This document shows, piece by piece, positions 43,481 to 50,704 of a DNA stretch of 64,000 nt (positions are counted from its first letter, which is position 1; the number at the start of each line of letters is the position of its first letter). The stretch comes from Jannaschia sp. GRR-S6-38 (GTDB lineage: Bacteria; Pseudomonadota; Alphaproteobacteria; Rhodobacterales; Rhodobacteraceae), in NCBI RefSeq assembly GCF_029853695.1, contig NZ_CP122537.1, forward strand, positions 868,001 to 932,000, given 5' to 3'. The notes beneath the pieces are model-generated. The model made no database searches and was not told the DNA's origin. It saw only the letters and a program-made list of their open reading frames with translations. Position numbers and translations under genes: made by a program.

Positions 43481-44473
43481 ATGACCGACGCCACGCCCCT
43501 CAAGCCGCACGAACGGCTGGCCGCCGCGCTGCGCGACGACATGGACGCCGTGAACGCGCTGATCCGGACGCGCATGGCCTCGGAGCACGCCCCCCGCATC
43601 CCGGAGGTGACGGCCCATCTGGTCGAGGCGGGCGGCAAGCGGGTGCGCCCGCTTCTGACCGTCGCCTGCGCGCGGATGTGCGGCTACGCGGGGGCCGATC
43701 ACGTCAAGCTCGCCGCCACGGTCGAGTTCATTCACACCGCGACCCTGCTGCATGACGACGTGGTCGACGAGAGCCGCCAGCGGCGCGGCCGGCCCACGGC
43801 GAACCTGCTCTGGGACAACCAGTCGAGCGTGCTGGTGGGGGATTACCTCTTCGCGCGCAGCTTCCAGCTGATGGTTGAGACCGGTTCGCTGCGGGTGCTC
43901 GACATCCTGTCGGGCGCGGCCGCCACCATTGCCGAGGGCGAGGTGCTGCAACTGACCGCCGCCCGCAACCTCGCCACCACCGAGGACACCTATCTGCGCG
44001 TCGTGCGCGGCAAGACCGCTGCGCTGTTCGAGGCCGCCGCCCGCGTGGGCGGGGTGGTCGCGGGCGTCGATGCCGCGCAGGAGGATGCGCTGACGCGCTT
44101 CGGGGACGCGCTGGGCGTCAGCTTCCAGATCGTGGATGACTGGCTCGATTACGGCGGTGCGGGCGACGGGATCGGCAAGAACCTGGGCGACGATTTCCGC
44201 GAAGGGAAGCTGACCCTGCCGGTGATCCGCGCGCTGGCGCGCGGCGACGCGACCGAGCGGGCCTTCTGGCGCGACGCGCTGGAGAAGGGGAAATCCGAGG
44301 ATCTGGACCGCGCCCGCGCGATCCTCGCCCGGCACGGCACGCTGGAGGAGACGCGGCAGGAAGCGTTGGCCTGGCGCGATCGCGCCCGCGCGGCGCTGGC
44401 CGAGCTGCCCCCGAACGACCTGCGCGAGATGCTGGGCGACCTGGCCGATTACGTGGTGGCCCGCGCCGAATAG
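43481..44473 (+). CDS. Polyprenyl diphosphate synthase (long chain, quinone side chain)
   Basis: A 330-residue trans-isoprenyl diphosphate synthase. The two Asp-rich motifs are seen as LLHDDVVDES and IVDDWLDYGG, with GGKRVRPLL for diphosphate binding. The length and the HTATLLHDDVVD region are typical of octaprenyl-to-decaprenyl synthases that make the ubiquinone tail. Rhodobacteraceae use ubiquinone-10, so decaprenyl is likely, but chain length is not readable from sequence alone. GGGAG precedes the ATG at 43481. It ends 4 bp from convergent ispE. Confidence 0.92.
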   Translation: MTDATPLKPHERLAAALRDDMDAVNALIRTRMASEHAPRIPEVTAHLVEAGGKRVRPLLTVACARMCGYAGADHVKLAATVEFIHTATLLHDDVVDESRQRRGRPTANLLWDNQSSVLVGDYLFARSFQLMVETGSLRVLDILSGAAATIAEGEVLQLTAARNLATTEDTYLRVVRGKTAALFEAAARVGGVVAGVDAAQEDALTRFGDALGVSFQIVDDWLDYGGAGDGIGKNLGDDFREGKLTLPVIRALARGDATERAFWRDALEKGKSEDLDRARAILARHGTLEETRQEALAWRDRARAALAELPPNDLREMLGDLADYVVARAE

Positions 44474-44477
44474 CGGC

Positions 44478-45269
44478 TCAGGACAGGGTGCAGGCGCGCC
44501 CCCACCAGCCGGAACGCACAAGTCGCCCGGCCGCCGCCTCGGCCTGCCCGCGGTCGGGCCAGAGCCCGAAGCAGGTCGCGCCCGAGCCCGACATCCGCGC
44601 GACCGCCGCGCCCTCGGCCCGGAGGGCCGCCAGCATTTCGGCAATTTCGGGGGCGAGCGCGAGAGCCGGTTCTTCGAGATCGTTACGCTGGGCGGCGAGC
44701 CAATCCATCCACGCCGCGGCGTCGCCCTCGGGAAGCGCATCATGGCCGGGATTGTCGGCCGTCCGCAGCCCTGCGAAGACCCGCCCGGTCGGCACCGCGA
44801 GGCCCGGGTTGACAAGGACGGCGGCGAGTGGCGGCAAGGGGACGGGCACCACGACCTCGCCGATGCCGCGCATCCGCGCGGCGCGCGCGCCCATGCAGAC
44901 CGGCAGGTCGGCGCCCAGCGTCAGAAGATATTCCGGCGACAGATCCGCCCCCACCGCCCGCAGCACGGCCGCGGCGTCCGACGAACCGCCGCCCAGCCCC
45001 GCGGGATGCGGCAGGCGCTTGTCGAGGGCGACGGCGCGCGGGGTGCCCGCCAGCGCCAGCGCGCGGCGGATCAGGTTGCCGTCATCTGTCGGCACGCCGG
45101 CCGCGAAAGGCCCGGTCACGATCAGCCCGTCGCCCGGGCCCACGGTCAGCCGGTCGCCCAGATCGGCGAAGGCCACGATGCTGTCGAGCAGGTGGTAGCC
45201 ATCCGCCCGCCGCCCGGTGACGTGCAGCGTGAGGTTGACCTTGGCGGGCGCGAGGACCGAGCCGGTCAC
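44478..45269 (-). CDS. ispE: 4-diphosphocytidyl-2-C-methyl-D-erythritol kinase
   Basis: IspE phosphorylates CDP-methylerythritol in the MEP isoprenoid pathway. The 263-residue GHMP kinase has VLAPAKVNLTLHVTGRRADG, the ATP loop PHPAGLGGGSSDAAAVLRA and the C-terminal ARMSGSGATCFGLWP. A GTG start overlaps the TPR gene stop (GTGA). It faces a polyprenyl synthase gene; together they provide precursor and chain for quinones. Confidence 0.96.
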   Translation of the reverse strand: MTGSVLAPAKVNLTLHVTGRRADGYHLLDSIVAFADLGDRLTVGPGDGLIVTGPFAAGVPTDDGNLIRRALALAGTPRAVALDKRLPHPAGLGGGSSDAAAVLRAVGADLSPEYLLTLGADLPVCMGARAARMRGIGEVVVPVPLPPLAAVLVNPGLAVPTGRVFAGLRTADNPGHDALPEGDAAAWMDWLAAQRNDLEEPALALAPEIAEMLAALRAEGAAVARMSGSGATCFGLWPDRGQAEAAAGRLVRSGWWGRACTLS

Positions 45270-46948
45270 TCCTGCGCGGCGGCGATCGGCGCCGCGGCCT
45301 CTTCCTCTTCCAGCACGATCTCCAGCCCGACCTCGAGCTTGCGGCGGATCCGCTCGGCCTCGGCCTCCTCGGGATCGAGGCTGAGCGCGCGGCGCCATTG
45401 GAAGCGCGCCTCGCGCTTGCGGTCGACCATCCAGAGCACGTCGCCCAGATGGTCGTTGATGATCGGATCCATCGGGCGCAACTGCACCGCGCGCTCCATC
45501 GGCTCGACCGCTTCGTCGTAACGACCCAAGCGGTAGAGCACCCAGCCCAGCGAGTCGGTGATGTAGCCGTCATCGGGCCGGGCCGCGACGGCGCGCTCGA
45601 TCATGTCGAGCGCCTCGTCCAGTTTCACGCGCTTCTCGACCAGGCCGTAGCCCAGGTAGTTCAGCACCTGCGGCTGGTCGGGGTTCAATTCCAGTGCGCG
45701 GCGGAAATCGCCCTCGGCCTCCTCCCAGCGGTCCTCGCGCTCGCGGGCGATGCCGCGGGCGTAGAACAGGAACCAGTCCCGCGCCGTCACCTCGTCGACC
45801 AGCGCGAGGGCCCGGTCATAGGCGTCGGCGGCGCGCTCGAAGCGCTCCAGCCGGCGCAGCGCGTCGGCATAGGCCGTCCAGACCAGCCGGCGGTCGGGGT
45901 TGGACCGGGTCAGCGCGCTCAGCACCTCCAGCGCGGCCTCCTCGCGCTCGGCGGCGAGCAGGATCTCGGCGCGGGTGATCTCGGCGGCGAAATAGCTGGG
46001 ATGGTCGCGCGGCACGGCCGTCAGCGCCTCGTCTGCCAGCGCGTATTGGCCCTGCTCCTCCATCAGCTCGCCCACCAGCACGGCGCCGTCGACATGGTCG
46101 GGCCGGAGCACCGTGGCGGCGCGCGCGTTGAGCAGCGCATAGGTGGCCGATGTCTCGCCCGCGAGGATCGCGGCCAGCGTGAAATAGGCCTCGGCCATGC
46201 CGTCCTTCGGATCGCGGATCACGTCCCAGAGGACCGTCTCGCCCGCCGCGATCCGCGCCTGCAGATCCTCGAGGACGGGGCTGTTCGTCAGGCCCAGCGC
46301 GGCCTCCAGCAGTTCCAGCGCGTCGTCGCGCCGGTCGAGCTGAACCAGCGCCTGGGCATGGGCCTCGACGCCGCGGGCGGTCAGGTTCATCGGCCCGTGC
46401 TTCTCGCCGGAATAGATCTCCTCGGCGCTTTCGAAATCACCCGCCATCGACAGAACGAAAGCCTTGTGGAGATGGGCGATGGCCGCAAAGCTCTGGGTCT
46501 CGGCGACCGCGTCGAAAGCCTCGAGCGCGCGCGCCGTCTCGCCGCCCGCCGCGGCGATCCAGCCGCGCAGCAGGCCGTCGAGCAGCGTGCCGCCGATGGT
46601 GGCGTCGGTCATCAGCTCCGACGCGCGGGCGAAATCGCCCTCCTGCAGCGCGACGACCAGCCGGGCGTTGTCGCCGAACTGGCTGGATCCGCCAGCCTCT
46701 TCGAGCATTTGCGCGGCCTCGGCGGCGCGGTCGAACCGGCCTAGCACCGAATTGATGACGATCGCGTTCTCCAGCACCTGCGGCCCCGCGGCCTCGGCCC
46801 GGATCAGCCGGTCGTAATAGCGCCCGGCGGCGGCGTAGTCGTTGGAGAACCCCGCGATTCGCGCGGCCAGGTAGGGGCCGGCGGTGCCCTGCGCCTGCGC
46901 CATGGGCGCGGCGAGCAGGGTGGCGGCCAGCAGAAGCGGTCGGATCAT
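45266..46948 (-). CDS. Exported tetratricopeptide repeat protein
   Basis: A 560-residue protein with a signal peptide (MIRPLLLAATLLAAPMAQAQ) and many TPR-like helical hairpins throughout; the clearest are near residues 400-530 (GDFRRALELNPDQPQVLNYL, LGWVLYRLGRYDEAVEPMER). The C-terminus is an acidic run of Glu. TPR proteins mediate protein interactions; the partner is unknown. It is coupled to ispE by GTGA overlap, a frequent arrangement in Rhodobacteraceae. Confidence 0.9.
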   Translation of the reverse strand: MIRPLLLAATLLAAPMAQAQGTAGPYLAARIAGFSNDYAAAGRYYDRLIRAEAAGPQVLENAIVINSVLGRFDRAAEAAQMLEEAGGSSQFGDNARLVVALQEGDFARASELMTDATIGGTLLDGLLRGWIAAAGGETARALEAFDAVAETQSFAAIAHLHKAFVLSMAGDFESAEEIYSGEKHGPMNLTARGVEAHAQALVQLDRRDDALELLEAALGLTNSPVLEDLQARIAAGETVLWDVIRDPKDGMAEAYFTLAAILAGETSATYALLNARAATVLRPDHVDGAVLVGELMEEQGQYALADEALTAVPRDHPSYFAAEITRAEILLAAEREEAALEVLSALTRSNPDRRLVWTAYADALRRLERFERAADAYDRALALVDEVTARDWFLFYARGIAREREDRWEEAEGDFRRALELNPDQPQVLNYLGYGLVEKRVKLDEALDMIERAVAARPDDGYITDSLGWVLYRLGRYDEAVEPMERAVQLRPMDPIINDHLGDVLWMVDRKREARFQWRRALSLDPEEAEAERIRRKLEVGLEIVLEEEEAAAPIAAAQE

Positions 46949-47066
46949 GATCGGTGTCCCCCGGGGCGGTCCGCCCGCCCCCGATAAAACGCGTGGCGCG
47001 CGCGGCCCCGGGGCCTGCGCGCAAGTCGCATCCACGCTAGGCCCCGCGGCGGGCGGGCGCAATGCG

Positions 47067-47095
47067 AAGGGGCCCGCCTCGGCGGGGCCCTGCTT
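47067..47095 (-). terminator. Hairpin after ETF-QO gene
   Basis: GGGGCCCGCC and GGCGGGGCCC pair with a bulge around loop TCG, some 30 bp after the ETF-QO stop in its reading direction. The T run is weak (CTTC), so it is a possible terminator. Confidence 0.5.
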
Positions 47096-47121
47096 CACGA
47101 TCCCGTGCGGCGCAAGGCGCC

Positions 47122-48783
47122 CTACATGTTGGGATAATTCGGCCCGTCCCCGCCCTGCGGCGTGGTCCAGACGATGTTCTGCGCCGGGTCCTTGATGTCG
47201 CAGGTCTTGCAGTGGACGCAGTTCTGAAAGTTGATCACGAAGCGCGCATCCTCGCCCTCGCCCACGAATTCGTAGACGCCCGCCGGGCAATAACGCGTCG
47301 AGGGGCCCGCATATTTCTTCAGATCGACCGCCACCGGCACGGCCGGATCCTTCAGCTTGAGATGAGCCGGCTGGCTCTCCTCGTGATTGGTGAAGGAGAA
47401 GGCCACGTTGGTCAGCCGGTCGAAGCTGAGCTTACCGTCGGGCTTGGGATAGTCGATCGGCTTATGCTTCGCGGCCGGCTCGGTCGCGGCCGCGTCGGAT
47501 TTGCCGTGCTTGGCGGTGAAGGGCGACCAACCGACGAGATTGTTCATCCACATCGAGGCGCCGCCCACCGTCAGCGAGGCGGCGAGGCCGTAATTCGACC
47601 AGAGCGGCTTGACGTTGCGCACACACTTGAGGTCGCGGCCGATCTCGCCGTTGCGGATTTCGGCGTGGTAGCTCTGCAGCGTGTCCCCGGCGCGGCCCTC
47701 CTCGATGGCGCGATGCGCCGCCTCGGCGGCCGCCTTGCCCGAGAGCATGGCGTTGTGATTGCCCTTGATGCGCGGCACGTTGACCATGCCCGCGGCACAA
47801 CCCAAGAGCGCGCCGCCCGGGAAGGCGGTCTTCGGCAGCGACTGCCAGCCGCCCTCGCTGATCGCCCGGGCGCCGTAGGCCACGCGCTTTCCGCCCTCCA
47901 GAAGCTCGGCAACCATCGGGTGATGCTTGAACTGCTGGAAGCTGAGATAGGGGTTCACATAGGGGTTCTTGTAGTTCAGGTGGACGACGAAGCCGACATA
48001 GACCTGATTGTTGTCAAGGTGATAGATGAAGGAGCCGCCGCCGGCATTCTTGCCCAGCGGCCAGCCCATCGTGTGCACCACGGTGCCGGGCTTGTGCTTC
48101 TCCGGGTCGATCTCCCAGATTTCCTTCATGCCCAGGCCGTATTTCTGCGGCTCGCTCTCGCTGTCGAGCCCGAACTCCGCGATGACCTGCTTCGAAAGCG
48201 AACCGCGCACGCCCTCGCCCAGCATCACGTATTTGCCGTGCAGCTCCATCCCCGGCTCGTAGCCCTCGCCGATCGAGCCATCGGGCTGCCGGCCGAACTC
48301 GCCCGCGACCACGCCCTTGACGCGCTTCCCGCCGTCTTCGGCGGTCTCCCAGACCAGCTCGGAGCAGGCCATGCCCGGGAAGATCTCGACGCCCAGCGCC
48401 TCGGCCTGCTCGGCCATCCAGCGGCAGACATTGCCCATCGAGACGATGTAATTGCCGTGGTTCGACATCAGCGGCGGCATCGCCAGATTAGGGACGCGGA
48501 CGCGCCCCTCCTCGCCCAGCAGGTAGAAGCTGTCGGAGGTGACCGGCACGTCGAGCGGCGCGCCCTTCTCCTTCCAGTCGGGGATCAGCGCGTTCAGCCC
48601 GACCGGGTCCAGCACGGCCCCCGACAGGATATGCGCGCCCACCTCGGAACCCTTCTCGAGCACGACCACCGAGAGATCGGCATCGAGCTGCTTGAGCCGG
48701 ATCGCCGCCGATAGGCCCGCGGGGCCTGCGCCGACGATCACGACGTCGTATTCCATGGCTTCGCGTTCGATCTGATCGCTCAT
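47122..48783 (-). CDS. Electron transfer flavoprotein-ubiquinone oxidoreductase
   Basis: ETF-QO moves electrons from ETF (fatty-acid and amino-acid oxidation) to ubiquinone in the membrane. The 553-residue protein has the FAD motif VVIVGAGPAGLSAAIRLKQL, GGALLGCAAGMVNVPRIKG, and the C-terminal 4Fe-4S ligands CPAGVYEF and CVHCKTCDIKDP. The start MSDQIEREAMEYDVV at 48783 is preferred over the longer open frame. It is divergent from the DUF2834-lysA genes across 304 bp. Confidence 0.96.
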   Translation of the reverse strand: MSDQIEREAMEYDVVIVGAGPAGLSAAIRLKQLDADLSVVVLEKGSEVGAHILSGAVLDPVGLNALIPDWKEKGAPLDVPVTSDSFYLLGEEGRVRVPNLAMPPLMSNHGNYIVSMGNVCRWMAEQAEALGVEIFPGMACSELVWETAEDGGKRVKGVVAGEFGRQPDGSIGEGYEPGMELHGKYVMLGEGVRGSLSKQVIAEFGLDSESEPQKYGLGMKEIWEIDPEKHKPGTVVHTMGWPLGKNAGGGSFIYHLDNNQVYVGFVVHLNYKNPYVNPYLSFQQFKHHPMVAELLEGGKRVAYGARAISEGGWQSLPKTAFPGGALLGCAAGMVNVPRIKGNHNAMLSGKAAAEAAHRAIEEGRAGDTLQSYHAEIRNGEIGRDLKCVRNVKPLWSNYGLAASLTVGGASMWMNNLVGWSPFTAKHGKSDAAATEPAAKHKPIDYPKPDGKLSFDRLTNVAFSFTNHEESQPAHLKLKDPAVPVAVDLKKYAGPSTRYCPAGVYEFVGEGEDARFVINFQNCVHCKTCDIKDPAQNIVWTTPQGGDGPNYPNM

Positions 48784-49087
48784 CGGATGGTCGCTCCGTT
48801 CCCGCAAAATCGTTGTCGCAAAGGGGTATGGGGATGGGTGACGCGAGCGTCAATCGTGACGCTGCGGTTTGTCGCGGCCGCGGCGGGTGCGGCCGCGCGA
48901 TCCCGATCGATCCTGCAACCCTATCATGCGAAGGCGATCCGCCCTGCCCCTCCGGTCCGACTCCCCACCCGGCCGCCGCCCGTCTTTGGCCCCGAAATAT
49001 CCCGGGGGTGCGGGGGCTGGCCCCCGCTGCGCCCTTTCCGCCCGCGCGGCCCTCGGCTAAGGGGGCGCGACCTCGAAGGAGCTGCCC
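48784..49087. other. 304-bp divergent promoter region between ETF-QO and DUF2834 gene
   Basis: No gene is supported; open frames on both strands lack family features. It must contain the promoters of both divergent genes and holds copy B of a dispersed repeat near the DUF2834 side. Confidence 0.6.
48984..49027 (-). repeat. Dispersed intergenic repeat, copy B
   Basis: On the minus strand: GCGGGGG, loop CCAG, CCCCCGC, then ACCCCCGGGATATTTCGG and GGCCAAAG. It has the same length and order of parts as copy A at 35493-35536 and about 80% identity. Confidence 0.75.
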
Positions 49088-49396
49088 ATGACCCCGTTCC
49101 GCATCGTGATGATCCTGCTCTGCGTGGCCGGCGTGATCCTGCCCATGCGCTATTTCCTGCCATGGCTGTCGGCCAATGACTGGGATCTGGGCGCGATGGT
49201 CGACGCCTGGCACGTCAACGACGCGTCCTCGGGGCTCGTCTGGGACCTGACGGTCGCGGCCGTCACGCTGACCGTCTGGGTGGTCTGGGACAGCATCCGC
49301 ACCCGACGCTGGTGGGGCCTTCTGGCGATCCCCGCGACCTACGGCGTGGGCGTCTCGCTGGGTCTGCCGCTCTACCTGCTGCTCAGGGGCCGCTGA
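49088..49396 (+). CDS. DUF2834 family small membrane protein
   Basis: A 102-residue protein with three hydrophobic segments (residues ~5-24, 50-68, 75-97). The pattern GLVWDLTVAAVTLTVWVVWD and the C-terminal GVGVSLGLPLYLLLRGR fit DUF2834. Function is unknown. GAAGGAG precedes the ATG. Its stop overlaps the lysA ATG by one base (TGATG), a conserved-looking coupling. Confidence 0.85.
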   Translation: MTPFRIVMILLCVAGVILPMRYFLPWLSANDWDLGAMVDAWHVNDASSGLVWDLTVAAVTLTVWVVWDSIRTRRWWGLLAIPATYGVGVSLGLPLYLLLRGR

Positions 49397-50670
49397 TGGA
49401 TCACTTCCTCTATAAGGGCGGCATCCTGCATGCCGAGGACGTCCCCCTGCCCGAGATCGCGGCCGCGGTCGGCACGCCCGCCTATGTCTACTCGGCGGCC
49501 ACGCTTCTGCGGCATTACCGCCTCTTCGACGAGGCGCTGGCGCCCCTGCCGCATCTCGTCTGCTACGCGGTGAAGGCCGCCAGCAACGTCGCGATCCTGA
49601 AGCTGCTGGGCGATGCCGGCGCGGGCATGGACGTGGTGAGCGAGGGCGAATATCGCCGCGCGCGCGCCGCGGGCGTGCCGGGCGATCGGATCGTCTTCTC
49701 GGGCGTGGGCAAGACCCGCGCCGAGATGCGCCACGTGCTGGAAGGCGGCGTGCGCCAGATCAATCTCGAGAGCGAGCCCGAGATGCGGCTTCTGTCGGAG
49801 GTCGCGACCTCGCTCGGCGTCGAGGTGCCGGTGACGGTGCGCGTCAACCCGGATGTGGACGCCCGGACCCACGAGAAGATCGCCACCGGCCGATCCGACA
49901 ACAAGTTCGGCATCCCGATCTCCAAGGCCCGCGCCGTCTATGCCGAGATCGCGGCCCTGCCCGGCCTGCGCGTCGTGGGCATCGACGTGCATATCGGCAG
50001 CCAGCTCACCGACCTGGAACCCTTCCGCCTGGCCTATCGCAAGGTCGCGGACCTGACCGAAACCTTACGCGCCGACGGCCACACCATCGAGCGGCTGGAC
50101 CTCGGCGGGGGCCTGGGCATTCCCTATGCCCGCTCGAACCTTGCGCCGCCGCTGCCGTCCGATTACGGCGCGCTCATCGCCGAGGAGGTGGGCCACCTCG
50201 GCTGCGAGATCGAGATCGAACCCGGCCGCCTGATCGCGGGCAACGCGGGCATCCTGATGGCCTCGACGGTGTTCGTGAAGGAAGGCGAGGGCCGCGATTT
50301 CCTGATCGTGGACGCGGCGATGAACGACCTGATCCGCCCCGCCATGTACGGCGCGCATCACGACATCGTCCCGGTCCGCGAGGCCGCGCCGGGCGCCGAG
50401 ATGCGGCCCTTCGACATCGTCGGCCCGGTCTGCGAGAGCGGCGACACCTTCGCCAAGGGCCGCGACATGGTGCCGCTGTCCGAAGGCGAGCTGATCGCCT
50501 TCCGCAGCGCCGGCGCCTATGGCGCGGTCATGGCCAGCGAGTACAATTCCCGTCCGCTGGTGCCGGAGGTCCTCGTGCAGGGCGATCAATACGCGGTGAT
50601 CCGCCCGCGCCCGACCTTTGACGAGATGATTTCCCGCGATACCATTCCGCAATGGCTCCACGACGCTTAA
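49396..50670 (+). CDS. lysA: Diaminopimelate decarboxylase
   Basis: LysA makes lysine from meso-diaminopimelate with PLP. The 424-residue protein has the PLP lysine Lys60 in CYAVKAASN, GVGKTRAEM, the substrate loop DVHIGSQLTDLEPF, EPGRLIAGNAGILM and the catalytic Cys in CESGDTFAKGR. It is coupled to the DUF2834 gene and followed 35 bp later by the DUF4175 gene. Confidence 0.97.
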   Translation: MDHFLYKGGILHAEDVPLPEIAAAVGTPAYVYSAATLLRHYRLFDEALAPLPHLVCYAVKAASNVAILKLLGDAGAGMDVVSEGEYRRARAAGVPGDRIVFSGVGKTRAEMRHVLEGGVRQINLESEPEMRLLSEVATSLGVEVPVTVRVNPDVDARTHEKIATGRSDNKFGIPISKARAVYAEIAALPGLRVVGIDVHIGSQLTDLEPFRLAYRKVADLTETLRADGHTIERLDLGGGLGIPYARSNLAPPLPSDYGALIAEEVGHLGCEIEIEPGRLIAGNAGILMASTVFVKEGEGRDFLIVDAAMNDLIRPAMYGAHHDIVPVREAAPGAEMRPFDIVGPVCESGDTFAKGRDMVPLSEGELIAFRSAGAYGAVMASEYNSRPLVPEVLVQGDQYAVIRPRPTFDEMISRDTIPQWLHDA

Positions 50671-50704
50671 GTCAGGGGTGACGACCACCGCGGAGGGAGC
50701 CGGA

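Noticed and set aside
48787..49179. Plus-strand frames in the gap before the DUF2834 gene
   Set aside because: They overlap the DUF2834 start in another frame, lack a family pattern and contain the intergenic repeat.
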